In this document: positions 24,735 to 36,842 of the stretch, piece by piece | Position numbering within the stretch: the stretch's first letter is position 1 | Layout of the letters: each line of letters opens with the position of its first letter | Origin: Platerodrilus igneus | Taxonomy: Eukaryota; Arthropoda; Insecta; Coleoptera; Lycidae | Length of the DNA: 64,000 nucleotides | Direction: 5' to 3' | Assembly: GCA_036346225.1 (NCBI GenBank) | Contig: JARFIW010000139.1 | Coordinates: 4,216,001 to 4,280,000 of the forward strand | Notes under the pieces: model-generated | Seen by the model: only the letters and a program-made list of their open reading frames with translations | The model's database searches: none | What the model was told of the DNA's origin: nothing | Position numbers and translations under genes: made by a program

Positions 24735-25360
24735 CAGGCTATGAACTTCAGGGCTTCTTCTTTGTTTTAGGTTAGAATAATTTCCTTTATAAGGATACAA
24801 TGCATTAATAGCTTCTTCACTTAAAGAACTTTACTTTTATTCATGTAAGTATTTACCTTACCTTATGTCTTTAAATACAGTATTATAGAATTACCTATTA
24901 AAATATCTTTAGTTGCTTTCCTTAACTTTGAAAGGCCGTTTTTGAAACTTAAATACATTGTTCTTTATGTTACATTCTAAAATTGCATTATGGTTTATCT
25001 TTTACATGAAAATTTTGTGTTTAAAAAACACTTGAGTGAAATAAATTGCTAGTATACCTTTTTAAGAAGTGTTTGACTATACGTTGTTGCCTTATAGGTT
25101 AAATAACATATCCTCTGCGCCCATTTTCCATTTTGGAAGGCTTGTCTGTCATTATCTATAAAATATGTATTTAACTGAACATTGATTTCGTTTCCATATA
25201 CCTTAAATGTGTTTCTTTGGTGTTATCGGTGACGTTCTAACAAGTTCTTACCTCTAAATATCGTATCGTATTACCTTAAAGTAACTGTAACGTGTTTTTA
25301 CCTTCTAACCTGCGTCAAAATCGCATATTTTTATATCGTGTCTTGAATATTGTATTCATA
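24735..25360 (+). other. gypsy B 5' leader
   Basis: About 0.6 kb with no coding potential between the primer site and the gag ATG. No structured repeat was noticed. Confidence 0.5.
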
Positions 25361-26680
25361 ATGAACGTATCACATTTAAAATCGCTGGAATTAATCTACG
25401 AGCTGGAATGTAGAAGTATCATAGCTGCGAGCAATCAGAATGATAGGCGATCTCAACTTAGGGCTGTTTTGTCACAGGAAACCAAAGGCGTTGCTATCTT
25501 AAAGAACCCTGTTGGCGATTGGCCACTCAACGTATCAGAAATTAAATTAACTTTAGATGATATATCGGGTATAATAAACAAAACAGATCCTGCGGCCACT
25601 AATATCGAATTAGGGAGATTGACTTCAAGAATAACCCACGTCAAACACCGTATCGAATCATTATCTTTATATAACGATGACCAAGCGACTCAAGCTAAAC
25701 AAAGTTTGTTGTCCGAGGTGTTATTGCTTGAAGGAATTCTTTTAGAAAGACTTAATCCTAACGCAGACGTAGATATATCGTCACCTTTTTCAAATCTTGC
25801 GCTTGCCGAACCTAAACCATTAGGAAAACCTATACCTGTATACAAATGGGGTCTCACCTTTGAAGGGTTTGATTCGAAGGTTTCTTTATCATCCTTTCTT
25901 GACCGGATTAACGATTTTAAAATTTCCCGCGGGTGTACCGACCAAGATCTATTTATCTCAGCTGGTGATTTGTTCGCAGGCTCAGCATTAATATGGTATA
26001 GAAACATACGACACCAAATTTCTACCTGGAATGAGTTAGTTGCCTGTTTAAAACGAGATTTCCTACCTTATGGCTACATTAACGATCTTTGGAACGAAAT
26101 TCGTAACCGAACTCAAGGTCCCGACGAAAATGTTGTTTCTTTTATTACCTCATTAGAAGCTTTATATAGCAGACTTGACAAAAAACCTTCCGAATCAGAA
26201 ATTATCGATCAATTACTTAGAAATTTGAACCCCATTTCTCAGAACGTTTGGCATTACAGCCCATATCTTCGCTAGCTCATTTTAAAGACCTATGTCGCTC
26301 TCTCCAAGAAGTGAGGTCAAGAATTGACAAATATCGACCACCACCGAGAAATTATCTGGTCTCCTAGAACCTGATCTAGCTTGCCAAGTTCGACCTTCCG
26401 TAAACTATCTACCCTTAACGTTCCTCCTACCATAACTAATAACGCACTTACCTGTTGGAACTGCAAGCGAAGTGGACATAGCTATACTGCCTGCACATAC
26501 CCTAAAAATATTTTTTGTTATGGTTGTGGTCGTTCAAATATCTACAAATCTAACTGCACCAACTGTAATCCTAACGTATCGGGAAACTCCCGTCGAGATA
26601 TTTTAAATCAGGGTGTGAATATCTCAAGAAACCAAAATCGCCCTCAACACCAATCATTCAACGGACACAGACGCCAATAA
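25361..26680 (+). pseudogene. gypsy B gag, one frame break
   Basis: The ATG at 25361 is the first in frame; the open frame extends further upstream but has no earlier ATG. An uninterrupted 304 codons run to a stop at 26275. They include a retrotransposon Gag capsid-type domain (roughly residues 150-300, with TFEGFDSKVSLSSFLDRI and SALIWYRNI then FLPYGY). The frame shifts near 26260-26280, and the nucleocapsid part is read at 26381-26680. That part has a CCHC zinc knuckle (CWNCKRSGHSYTAC) and a second, degenerate one in which the His position is Ile (CYGCGRSNIYKSNC). The protein would form the particle and package RNA. The rest of the gene looks well conserved. Confidence 0.88.
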
Positions 26681-26899
26681 ATTTAAATTATAAAACCACT
26701 TCTAACGTTGTACCGTCATTAAATTTATCTAATAATAATACCGCTACTATTAATGTACAAAATACCTTACCTTCATTAGAGGAATTATGCTACACTACTC
26801 CAGCCGAGTGGTCTAAGTGGTTACAAACCGTCAATTCCTTTTATCATAAAAGACTGCTACCGTTTCACAATTTGTTAAAAACCCTTCGATAACCGTCCA

Positions 26900-27215
26900 C
26901 ACTTATCTATCTCAATTGGTTCCTTAAATGTAATTGCTTTACTGGATACAGGTTCTTCATGTTCTCTTATAAATAACGAAGGTTTACATCAATTATCTCA
27001 ACAAAATATCAAAATTCAAATTATTCCTGAAAAACTTCCATAAATTTAGCTGACGATAATCAAATACATGTAACCGGTTCCCTTAAGTTAAAAATTCGTG
27101 TAGAGTCTCTTGAACGTGATGTTTTATTTTTGATTGTCCCTGCATTAGCGTATCCTTTTCTGCTAGGCGTTGATTTCTGTAAACTTTTAATCTGTCACTT
27201 TACTTTCAGGATTTT
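26900..27215 (+). pseudogene. gypsy B protease region
   Basis: The retropepsin active site LLDTGSSCSLIN lies near 26939-26974. A downstream block ending AYPFLLGVDFCKLL (near 27145-27190) has the conserved hydrophobic-Gly segment of the fold. The frame changes at least once between them, near 27043. The enzyme would cut Gag-Pol. Confidence 0.75.
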
Positions 27216-27399
27216 TCATGGCAAACCTCTATTAAAACGAACTCCTGTGCATCTACAGGAATATCTAACAAAATCTCTCTTACTGATTCCCAAGATGTAA
27301 CTCTTAACGCTACAATCGACAAATTTCGCAAACTTAATACCTCTGAACTTGGTTGTGTTACAACGGCAACACACGTTATCTCTACAGGTGATGCCCTTC

Positions 27400-28110
27400 C
27401 TTTAAGCAACGTCAATATCCCTTATCGCCTGCCTTACAAAAGCATTTACATGCGGAAATAGACAAAATGTTAGTATCTGGTGTTATCTCTCCTTCAAATT
27501 CACCGTGGACCTCTCCCGTATTGCTAGTTCGGAAAAAGAATGACGAATGGCGTGTCTGTTTTGATGGCAGGAAGCTAAATTCTGTTACTGTTCCAGACGC
27601 TTATCCTTTACCTAGAACTGATTCAATTTTGAGCAGGCTTCGTAATGCAAAATTTATCTCATCTATCGACCTTAGACAAGCTTTTTATCAGATACCTCTT
27701 GACTTATCTTCTCGTCAAAAAACTGCTTTTTGTGTCCCAGGCCGAGGTCTTTTCGAATATAATTTTTTGCCATTTGGTCTCTGTAACGCTCCACAAACTT
27801 TACAACGTACTATGGATCAAACGTTAGGTCCTATCTTACATCAAGAACGTGCCTTTGTATTTTTAGATGATATCTTAGTTATCTCAAGTTCTTTCGATGA
27901 ACATATCGCCACATTAGATGAAGTTGCTGAACGTTTAAATGCAGCAGGTTTTAAGATAAACTGGGAAAAGTCTCAATTTTGTCGTTCATCCCTTACATTT
28001 CTTGGTTTTATTGTCGATGGGACAGGCTTACGAGCCGATCCTGCTAAAGTTGATGCCATTACTAAATTTAAAACACCAAAACTGTTACCGAAATCAAACG
28101 TTTGATAGGA
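27400..28110 (+). pseudogene. gypsy B reverse transcriptase region
   Basis: An open stretch at 27467-28105 covers most of the RT palm and fingers: SPWTSPVLLVRKKN, then WRVCFDGRKLN (motif A vicinity), SSIDLRQAFYQI (first catalytic Asp), LPFGLCNAPQTLQ, and VFLDDILV (the catalytic DD pair in the FLDD form common in gypsy). FLGFIVDGTGLRADPAKV marks the thumb. The frame breaks near 28080, inside an A-run, where the conserved thumb/connection continues in another frame. The frame at 27467 does not start at a true initiator; it is part of a longer polyprotein that begins upstream. Confidence 0.9.
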
Positions 28111-28199
28111 ATGATTAGCTATTATCGCATTTTTACCTAACCTTTCAACTATATCTGCACCCATTACCGCTTTAATTAAAAATAAAAGAAATCCCAAAC

Positions 28200-28667
28200 T
28201 ATCGAGTGGAATTTAGAATCCCAACAAGCTTTCGAACAAATTAAAACACTAATCACTTCAGCACCTATCTTAATCTCTCCAAATTTCGATGATAAGTTTT
28301 ATATACAAACCGATGCCTCACTTACCGGGTTAGGTGCAATGTTGTTCCAGGTAAACAATGGTTTAGAACATCCAATCGCTTATGCGAGCCGTGCCTTAAC
28401 TTCTGCCGAACAAAATACTCTGCTACCGAACGAGAACTATTGGGTGTTATCTTTGGCATCGAGAAATTTAGAGGATATGTCGAAGGTACACACTTTACCG
28501 TAATCACTGATTGTGCAGCACTCACTTGGCTTAATAACTTGAAACAACCCGCAGGTCGTTTGGCAAGATGGAACTTGCGTATATCTCAATTTACTTTCGA
28601 TGTTAGGCATAGGCCTGGCAAATTAAATATCGTACCTGATGCGTTATCTCGAGATGTTTTCTCTTAA
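28200..28667 (+). pseudogene. gypsy B RNase H region
   Basis: Two frames cover the RNase H domain. About 28290-28420 holds IQTDASLTGLGAMLFQ (first Asp) and PIAYASRAL. The open stretch 28440-28667 holds FGIEKFRGYVEG, then VITDCAALTWL (catalytic Asp) and VRHRPGKLNIVPDALSR (the final Asp). The break lies near 28420-28435. The domain order and spacing are normal. Confidence 0.85.
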
Positions 28668-28689
28668 CCTTCCAAATTTAATTCTGGAT

Positions 28690-29927
28690 ACCTGGTACCT
28701 CAATATGATAAAAAGTTTCCGATAATCCCGACAAATTTCCTACCTTTCGAGTAACTAATAATAGACTGTATAAATTTGTATCCTCGTCCCCACATAAAAT
28801 ATCGAATATACCTGAATGGAAACTCGTTGTGCCCACTGCAAATCGCAGTGAGGTGCTCAAATTATGTCACGACGATCCCTTAGCTGCACACCTTGGTGTT
28901 ACAAAAACTCTCGCGAAAATATCTGAATTGTATTACTGGCCCACACTTAAGCAATCTGTTTGTCGCTACATTAAAAGCTGCAAAATTTGTGGTTCCCATA
29001 AAAGTTCGCAAGATGCTCGCCCTGGTTTAATGGGTAACTTTAAGCGTGTATCTTATCCCTTTCAATTAATATCGCTTGACTTATTAGGACCTCTCCCTCG
29101 ATCGAAAAGAGGTAATCAATATCTTTTGGTTGTTACCGATTGGTTTTCTAAATTTGTTATGGTGCAACCCTTACGTAAAGCTACCTCCGCTGCAATAATT
29201 AAATTCCTAGAACAGAATGTCTTTCTTATCTTTGGTGTCCCCCAGATTATTCTTTGTGACAATGGTGCACAATTTATCTCTAAAGATTTTCAGAATTTCG
29301 TTAAAAGTTACAAAGTACAAAAATTTGGTTTAACGCAAAATATCATCCCCAAGTAAACCCTACCGAGAGAGTAAATCGAGTGTTAATTACCGCTATCTCG
29401 TCTTATATTAATTCAGACCATACTACATGGGATGAACATATCTTTGAAATTGCTCAAGCTTTGCGTACATCTAAGCACGAAGCAACCCAATTCACTCCGT
29501 CTTTTCTTGTTTTTGGAAGATATACCCCAATCGATGGGAGTTACTATGGTTTAGTGCCTGACGATACTAACGTAATTGAATTTGACGATAAAGTACGCTG
29601 GGACAAAGACCAACAGTCATTACCTTCTATCTTTAACGACGTTAGAAAAATTTGTTAAAAGCTTACGAAAAGAGCAAGGACCATTATAACTTGCGTAAGC
29701 GAAATATTTCCTTTGCCTTAGGCGAACAAGTTTGGAAAAAGAACTATGTCTTATCGGATGCATCTAAGAAATTTTCTTCAAAATTGGCCCCTAAATTCAT
29801 TCTGTGTAAAGTCACACGTGTTATTAGTCCTCTTATCTATGAACTTCAGGATACTGAAGGAAAACGCCAAGGCAGGTGGCATATTAAAGACCTTAAGCCA
29901 TTCTCTGCTGACCCAAATGCTAATTAA
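28690..29927 (+). pseudogene. gypsy B integrase region
   Basis: The open stretch at 28829-29356 holds the zinc-binding N-terminus (His in AAHLGVTKT, then CRYIKSCKIC) and the core with ISLDLLGPLP (first Asp) and ILCDNGAQF (second Asp). The catalytic Glu falls in PTERVNR just after a frame change near 29345-29355. The rest of the core is at 29380-29658, and the C-terminal GPF-like region is at 29652-29927 (GRWHIKDLKPF near its end). The stop lies at 29925-29927. There is no chromodomain and no env after it. Confidence 0.87.
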
Positions 29928-32027
29928 GTTTTCATGTCCCATTCTCCTCACCATCTACCTAATATTTTTTGTTCTCGTCATCAATTAGTATCTTTAATTA
30001 CTTATTCCTTCTCTCATATAGTATATAATTTCTTACACGTTTAACTTTACTTACCTTAATTTAGCTATCTTTTTCTTTTCGTTGACTTTCCTCGACCATA
30101 CCGTTACTCATATATCACTTCATCCTCTACACCCCCCAATATAGCTCTGTCGTTTCATTTAATTAACCCTTGAAATTTTCCTACTACATATTGTTCGGTC
30201 TTTAGTATTTCTCTTATATGGTTTAATTGAAAGGTAATTGTCGTAACTTTGGTTGAAATAACCCATTGAATTTTTATGACTGGTTTTGGCTGATGTTGAG
30301 TGAATGCTTTCTTCTTTGGGCTCACATAGGACACGCGCAGTCTATGCCATTGAAAGAAATAGTTCATATTCGCAGTTGCAAAGGCTAGGATTGTCTATTC
30401 CATGTGTTTTTCTTCTGAATTACTGCAGTCGCCCACATTATACTACATCATTACACTATATCTTTATTTGTTTTTTCTACTAAATCAACATAACGTATAA
30501 ACATTTTTTTTCGTTGTTTTTTATTGAACTTTGTGGTGAGGTGCTATTGCTTCTTATTGTTATCTTATTAAATTCTCGGTTGTTTTAGCATATGGGGACA
30601 GTGTATCTGTATCTAACTGCTTTTAATTGGACATTTTTGTGTGTTTAGGGTGCTACCGATTTAAAAAACTACCTTAAAACAGTTTGTTTTTGTGTGTTTG
30701 TATCTGTGAAGATACTTTTAAGTTGTCGTGTCTATCTTTGTCTGATTTTCTTATCGTAGTCGAAGCACTCGTTAGGAAAATTATCGTACTAGTTCTCTTA
30801 GGAGTTTAGTGAATTTTAAAAAATGTGTATATCTTATCTTGTCGGATTAATATCGCAGGTGGTCCTTCAGACTGCGCTGTGTTTTATAGGGTCAATCCCA
30901 TTTAAACGGCTCTACTGGAGCCACTCTTGTTGTTATCATTGTCTTGGGTAATAACTAGGCCAATATCTTTGTCTTCTTTATTATCTTCGATAATACCTTT
31001 AGGTTTAATATCGTTATCTTATTGATTACCTTTGGTAATAACCTTAGTTTAGTATCGTTATCTTACCAATTACTGTTAGTAATAATTTTGGTTTAATTTA
31101 TCGTTATCTTACCGACTACCGTTAGGAATGACTTCGAGTTATGTCGCGTTATCTTACCGGTTATCTTGAGCAATAACTTCTGTTTAAATTCATGTTACCT
31201 ACTATCTCTTATAATCACTTTAACTTAATATCGTGTTATCTTATCGAGTATCTCAAATAATAACTAAAGCTTAATACCGTTATCTTATTCATTACCTTTG
31301 AGGATAACAACTTAAGCTTAATATCTTTACCTTATCTATTATCTTTAACATCAATTTGAGATCTTATCTTATCTTTTATCGTCCTAACGTGTGGTATATA
31401 TGACCAGACGTGGGAATTATCTTTCTGAAAATTAAGTGAAAAAGCTAACCCAATTTAGAAATGTAATTTGTCAGGTTAGCATATAAGGATTTAGTAGGCG
31501 GTACTTTTGGTAAATTTGTGGATTCACAACTGTGTCATGGACAAGTTAAATGTGCATCGGAGGAAACCAAAGTACCAGAAACAAAATTTGCTAGAGTGCA
31601 AGTGACGCTCTCATGAACTTTTTAAATTTGGGCACTTCTTGCCAAAAAAAGAAGAATAGTTTGATGCGACACTCATGTGTGTTTGCATATAAGAACTATA
31701 TGTTAGCTTTAGTTAGATAAGTTTAGATAGGTTTAGATAGGTTAGGCGACTTGTCGCACCCGTGTTAGTTTAAGCAGTGTTTCATGCTCCCCGACAAATT
31801 TGTGCTGTCGGTAAGTAGTGTAGTCAAAGACTATCGGGCTACCTATTCCGTTTCCTGGTACTTCGGTAGACGTGTTATCGGTCGAAAAACCAGGTGGCGC
31901 CTTATATAAACATTTTGTAGGTTTTAAGTTAGGGTTCATGTAGGGTAGTAAGGACTTAGATTTTAAGCTGTTACTGTGCTAACAGACTTTTTCTTTTTAA
32001 GTTTTTCTTTTGTGGCTTTGTCGCGAT
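29928..32027 (+). other. gypsy B 3' noncoding region
   Basis: About 2.1 kb without an ORF in the sense direction. It holds the hairpin repeat array at 30965-31370. The bases just before the 3' LTR (TTTTGTGGCTTTGTCGCGAT) are pyrimidine- and G-rich, so the usual purine-rich tract is not seen there. Confidence 0.6.
30965..31370 (+). repeat. Degenerate ~45-bp hairpin repeats in gypsy B
   Basis: About nine units are anchored by GTTATCTTA-like words at 31013, 31057, 31103, 31148, 31194, 31235 and 31279, with weaker units before and after. Most units contain a small inverted repeat after the anchor, for example ATTACC-TTT-GGTAAT (31024) and ATTACT-GTT-AGTAAT (31070), followed by a TTTAATATC-like tail. 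Units have diverged in sequence, but the period of 41-46 bp is kept. Confidence 0.7.
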
Positions 32028-32717
32028 TGTTACGTGCAAACTGAATTTGCACTTAAACATTGTTTTAGTTCAGTTTTTAATGTACGGAAGTTTTCCCGCC
32101 ATAATTTTAAATACGCAAGACGCGCGAACATTTTTAAATGAACTGGGCGGGGCTTCCGGCACGTCACAATAGTGCAATTGGAAGTGTGAATTATCCCTAT
32201 AGGGGTATAGCAATGCTACAAAGAGTAGGGAGTTCCGCGGTTCTCGCGCGGAAACGTGGCTTTACGCCGAACTTTGAAGTGAACAGTCGTGCCGGGTGTC
32301 GTGTTATCTTATTATGTAGATTTCCTTATCTTGAGTATCTTTCCTTAATTCCCTATCCCCGTCTTCCACTGCATATAGGAACGGAGATGACCCTGGAGCA
32401 TCCCATGACCCCGAGATAATTTGGATGTCCAACTCTACCAGCAGCGATGCCGAGGTTACCGTGGCGTGATTCCTGCCGGTTAACGGATCCTTCACGTGAG
32501 TAGATTATCTAATTTTTATTGTTTAAATTTTATGTACCTTCTCTTAATTATGGCGCAATATAAATTATCAGTGACGTCATGTGTATCTTATGAACTTTGG
32601 TAATTGTATTACCGGCTTTGAAGAGCCATCTATCGCCATTTCAATGTACCAGAATCTAAGCGTAACATTTTGTTAACTGCATTACCGACCAGGTAAAACT
32701 GTAAACGAAGTGTAGCA
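32028..32717 (+). repeat. 3' LTR of gypsy B
   Basis: 690 bp, same ends as the 5' LTR. It is followed by the GTAT duplication. Confidence 0.95.
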
Positions 32718-32785
32718 GTATGTATAATAAAATAGAAGTATTAGGAATTATTAGAAATCATTAAAGAAATTATTAAGTTATATGC
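32718..32785 (+). repeat. 3' LTR of element A, second fragment
   Basis: GTATGTATAATAAAATAGAA and the following TTAGAAATCATTA match 11815-11880 of the 5' LTR. Similarity ends near 32785, so most of this LTR has been lost or replaced. Confidence 0.8.
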
Positions 32786-34265
32786 AACAGGACTGGAAAT
32801 CTCCTATCCGAATTATTGAAGAAAAAAGTTTGTAACGCAAAAAAAAAGGTGTAACAAGAGTACCGTCAATATTTTCTTTATAAAATAGTATCACTTATCA
32901 AATGATGACTTTAAATACAATAAACATAATCTTATAAACAAATAAAATTATATAACAGTAAAGTAATGCTTTATACTACCACAAGCCTTAAAATAATATA
33001 ACGATATAAAAAAACTTTAAAAAATGAGTTAGAAATAAGTTTTCAAGGGGGACTGTAAAGAAATTTATAGTGTTAAATAAGCTATCCTTTAGACTTTCAT
33101 TATGCCCATTATGATGCCTTTATGGTTTATTCTGCAAAATAAAGCGGAAAAAACGCACTGTCATCTTCAACCACGCATGCATTTGATATAAAGCATTTTT
33201 TTTTACAAAACTGGTCGTTTTCGTACAATTAATTGTACAACATTAGCTTACTATGAAATCGCACATTCAAGTAAGTCATCTTCAGGAATGTGATTAACCC
33301 ATTTGATAAAATATTAAAGCAGAAATGTATATAATTTATGTTCTCAGCGTAGCGCCTCCTCATTTCCACATTTTCATAAGTATTTGACATAGCAAAACGC
33401 AGAAGTTCTGAAACCTACAGCATAAAGTCATAGAGCTCATTATACGTTGAACATACAAAAACCCTTCTTGAACATGTAAATAGATAGTGGTACAATAGGA
33501 AGCACGACGGTCAATCCTAGAGCGGTATTTGTAAGTTCGCTGCTTAACGACCTTTGCAGTTGAGAACTAGCTGAAAGGGTTGAAATTTATGATAGTTGGA
33601 GTTCATTTTAACGACCTGGTGAACGCCATATTTTAGTTAAGGGTAGCTTAAAGAGCTTTCTATTATAAAAAGTCTTTACAAAATAATTTCAGTGTCAAAT
33701 CATTAGTGCAAGACATCTGAGATAAGAGTTCTTGTTTCACTATTTATCGATTTTTCTGTATTGAAAGGATTTCCATACGAAACAGTAATTTGAATAAACA
33801 CAGGTACAAATGGAATAATGCAAATGATACCTGACGTTATGATTCAAGCCTTTGTAATTAATAAATAATCACTGCCTAGGGATTATAATGCTGTGTTAAC
33901 TCGTTTAAGGGTTTAATGATGGAAGTCTATGAGGATGTTTAGTATACAAATCGCAAAATAACTAACCACCTATAACATTTTGATATACTCTCAACCATAT
34001 TCATATTCTTTTACAATAATATAAAAACGAATTCAACTTATATAATGAAAAACAATTTTTATACTACGAAATTGTTTAAACAAATTAATCCAAAGGCAAA
34101 ATCAAAGGGATAACAAACTAAAATTTTGAGTATATCTTTAATTTTCTAAAATTTAAATGCAAGGATCCATGTTGCAAAATGTGGAACCGATTGTTTTTTG
34201 GTTGTACTTTATCAAAGGTGGATTTAGGCCGTAAGTTAGTACAGAAAGAATTATAACGCGTTCGT
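32786..34265. other. No recognisable feature
   Basis: About 1.5 kb of AT-rich sequence between the two errantivirus-type LTR pieces. No coding region, repeat or RNA gene is evident. Confidence 0.4.
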
Positions 34266-34700
34266 GAGTTACATATCCCCCAAATCGATATATGTATAAT
34301 TTAATAGAAATTATTAAGAAACTTAAGTTAGATGCAACATTGTAATTCAAGGATAAATAAAGAAAAGGTTAATGAAAGTTCACAAGCAAGTTGTGAGAAC
34401 GGATGTGAATACAATATATTCCAGCGTAAGTGATACTGCAGGTGCAGGTCACAGACGGACAGACGGTTATAAAAAGCGCAATTATTAGAATTAAGATTAT
34501 TACTTTGTATTATATAATTGAATAAAGAAATAAACAGACATGAGCTCTGCAGTTCCCACAGAAATATGAGGGGCAGGGACAACATAAATACCCCGGGAGC
34601 CCCAAGATGGTCAGTCAGTCTGGAGCCTCACAGCTTTTACATTGTTGGTGGTTCAGGCTACTCAAATTCATTTAACAGTAATTTCAATTTAGAATAATCT
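34266..34700 (+). repeat. Errantivirus-type LTR, probably solo, 3'-truncated
   Basis: The block starts AGTTACATATCCCCC and shares TTCACAAGCAAGTTGTGAGA, the CAGGTGCAGGTCACAGACG region and ATAAATACCCCGGGA with the LTR at 11793-12290. It is clearly diverged from it, so it is another copy rather than its partner. Similarity ends near 34700 and no terminal TAACT is seen. No internal region is attached. Confidence 0.8.
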
Positions 34701-35019
34701 TATATAGTGTATAGAACTTCGATAGCTAGAGCAAGGGGCTGACCATTGTAGTTAAATTTACGCAAAAACGGTAGATATGCATAAGTTACAATTCAGGAAT
34801 AACAAATGAAGGTCGTATTTACCTACGTTCCAGTACTGGTACACACTGTAATTAAGGTAGAGAGTTTAAGGAAGGAAAGAATTCAGGAATTGTCGGGAAA
34901 CTTTAAACATTTCACCAGACTGACCCGTATGGTAACGTACTTGATTGAGCGCTCGAGAGATACTACTTGAAGGTTAAGCAGGGAATCTAGATTGTGTTTA
35001 TAGACCCATAAGGGGAGAA

Positions 35020-35051
35020 ATAGATGGAATTGAATGGCAGGCGTGAACATA
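35020..35051 (+). repeat. 32-bp direct repeat, copy 1
   Basis: The block beginning ATAGATGGAATTGAATGGCA is identical to 38612-38643. The second copy sits exactly where the BEL/Pao pol similarity ends. Confidence 0.85.
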
Positions 35052-35541
35052 CCGCCCACCTAAAATTAAACAAATTTTATGGTAACAAGAAAGAGACTGG
35101 ACATTTCCTTCCAGCCAGGATTACGGCTTACCCGCCGATATTTGGGTTCAGAGTGTAACGTGCATTTTTAATCGTTTAACATTTTACGCTTTTTCTCAAT
35201 TCGTAAATACATTTCTGCAACTACTAGTTCTATATTTTATATTTATTAGTATAAAGTAAATACTTCAGAATAATTCAGAAGTGTGTGCAATTTAACTCGT
35301 GTGTATTAATTAAAGATAGTTTAATTGAAGTTTGATTTTCAATTAATAAATAAATTGCAAGGAACGAATTTTAAATAGGATTAGTCGTAAATTACTTACC
35401 AACATATTGAAAAATGATAAACCGCTTGTAATTAATTATAAATTGCATCGTTCTTGTCTGGCCGTTCAAATAAATTTTGTTCCTTATGTGGATATACAAG
35501 TTTAGATAAGAGTCGATAAGCGGTTGTAGTAACAACGATGG

Positions 35542-35549
35542 TATATAAA
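35542..35549 (+). promoter_or_regulatory. Possible TATA box
   Basis: TATATAAA upstream of a region that could be an LTR R/U5. The motif alone is weak evidence in AT-rich DNA. Confidence 0.2.
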
Positions 35550-36842
35550 CAGATGAGTAGTTGGAGTTTGTTCTTGGTTCCTAGATATTAATTATGTGAA
35601 AAGTACTGTTTCCTTGTTGCTTTAAAAATAGTGAGAATTAATGCAGTATAAATTGTCAAATTGTGTTTTAGTTGTCCTTCTTGTGAAATGAAAAGCTGTA
35701 TATTAACTGTAAGCAGTGTAGTTCTGATAGCGATTGAAATAGTATGTTTTATATGTAACGTGTTTGGTCGACGTACGTGTGTTTTAAGGACATTTGACGG
35801 ACGGTTTTTATTACTTACGCGTGGCTTACTAATTGTTTTTGTTGCTTTTCTGTTGGAAATAAAAGTGGTATAACTTGTTGGACTCAACCTACACGCGTGT
35901 TGTTCGGAGCATTTGACGGACTTGCTTAGTGTTTGCACGTGCTTTATTGATTGTGTTTTTTTAGTTGATTTGTCTTTTTATATGTGAACTGTGTGTGCGA
36001 TCTAGTTTTCGTGGTCCTTTTTTTTATCAGAGTAGTGCATACTTTGGATTATCCAAACACAGTTTTAAGCTTGAGTGTTTCAAAAGCATTAGATTTTTCT
36101 TTGTTACCATAGGTAGCAAATAAAACACCTCACGTTACTGTTAGTTTAATGCATTACATCGTGCCTTGAAAGCCCGTGATTCTAAATTTTTATTACCTTT
36201 TTTTCTACGATTTGTGTTACAAAATATTTCGAAATTATTGTCTCAGGAAATAGAATTAACAAGAAATTTATCAATGCTACATAGTTCCATCAGCCTGATA
36301 ATGTCTGCTGCTAACACCAGTGAAATACGTAGGTGTGATTAGGGTAACGTGTGATAAGTTCCATCAACACCCTCCCAGTAAAGGGTGAAGTGCTTCGCTA
36401 GTGCAGGACCCCGTGAATCCCACACTTCAAATGCAAGGAAGCGTTCCTGAAGGACTTTTTGTAAGTTGAACTATTTCCTACTTATTATTACTTTAAATAT
36501 CTATCCGTTGTTTTGCCATATCTTCGTCGTTCTGATACCTTTTACAATAGACTTGCCTGCGATTAAGAAAAAAAAAAGAAAGAAAAAAAAATCAATACTG
36601 CTGAATTACTCATATCAATTGTGTCTTACCTATTTATCTTTTGTTAACATGTTGTCTGATTTATGTTTAATTGGTGTGTGAGGAAACGTTTCTGCTACTC
36701 CCCAATATTACCTCACTTTGTGATAAAAATTTTTGTAATGCTTTTATGGTGATTATATTATATAGTTTATCTAAACAGTTTTATTTACATTCTACAAAGT
36801 ACTGAATAACTTAGACGTTTCATTGCTGCTATGCTTTTTCTT

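Larger units (their letters stand above)
24020..32717 (+). mobile_element. Ty3/gypsy LTR retrotransposon B (young copy)
   Basis: This 8.7-kb element has two nearly identical LTRs, a gag and a pol in protease-RT-RNase H-integrase order, and about 2.1 kb of 3' noncoding sequence without an env. The LTRs differ by five inserted bases, all in homopolymers, and a GT/TG change near the end, which means a very recent insertion. The coding region nevertheless has many single-base frame breaks. The best explanation is either consensus errors at homopolymers or very recent decay. Confidence 0.93.
24016..32721. repeat. 4-bp target duplication of gypsy B (GTAT)
   Basis: GTAT occurs at 24016-24019 and 32718-32721, directly outside the TG...CA ends of the LTRs. 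Four bp is the usual size for many Ty3/gypsy elements. Confidence 0.9.
34701..36280. other. Unassigned region with a possible promoter
   Basis: No domain was found. Open stretches at 35588-35938 (-) and 35661-35873 (+) overlap in opposite directions and show no recognisable family. The plus strand here leads toward the LTR end and primer site at 37032, so part of it may be the body of that LTR. Confidence 0.35.

Noticed and set aside
29928..32027. Possible env gene in gypsy B
   Set aside because: No sense-strand frame of useful length and no fusion-protein-like segment; the region is noncoding repeats.
35588..35938. 116-codon minus-strand frame overlapping a 70-codon plus-strand frame
   Set aside because: No family resemblance in either, and overlapping opposite frames in AT-rich DNA are common by chance.
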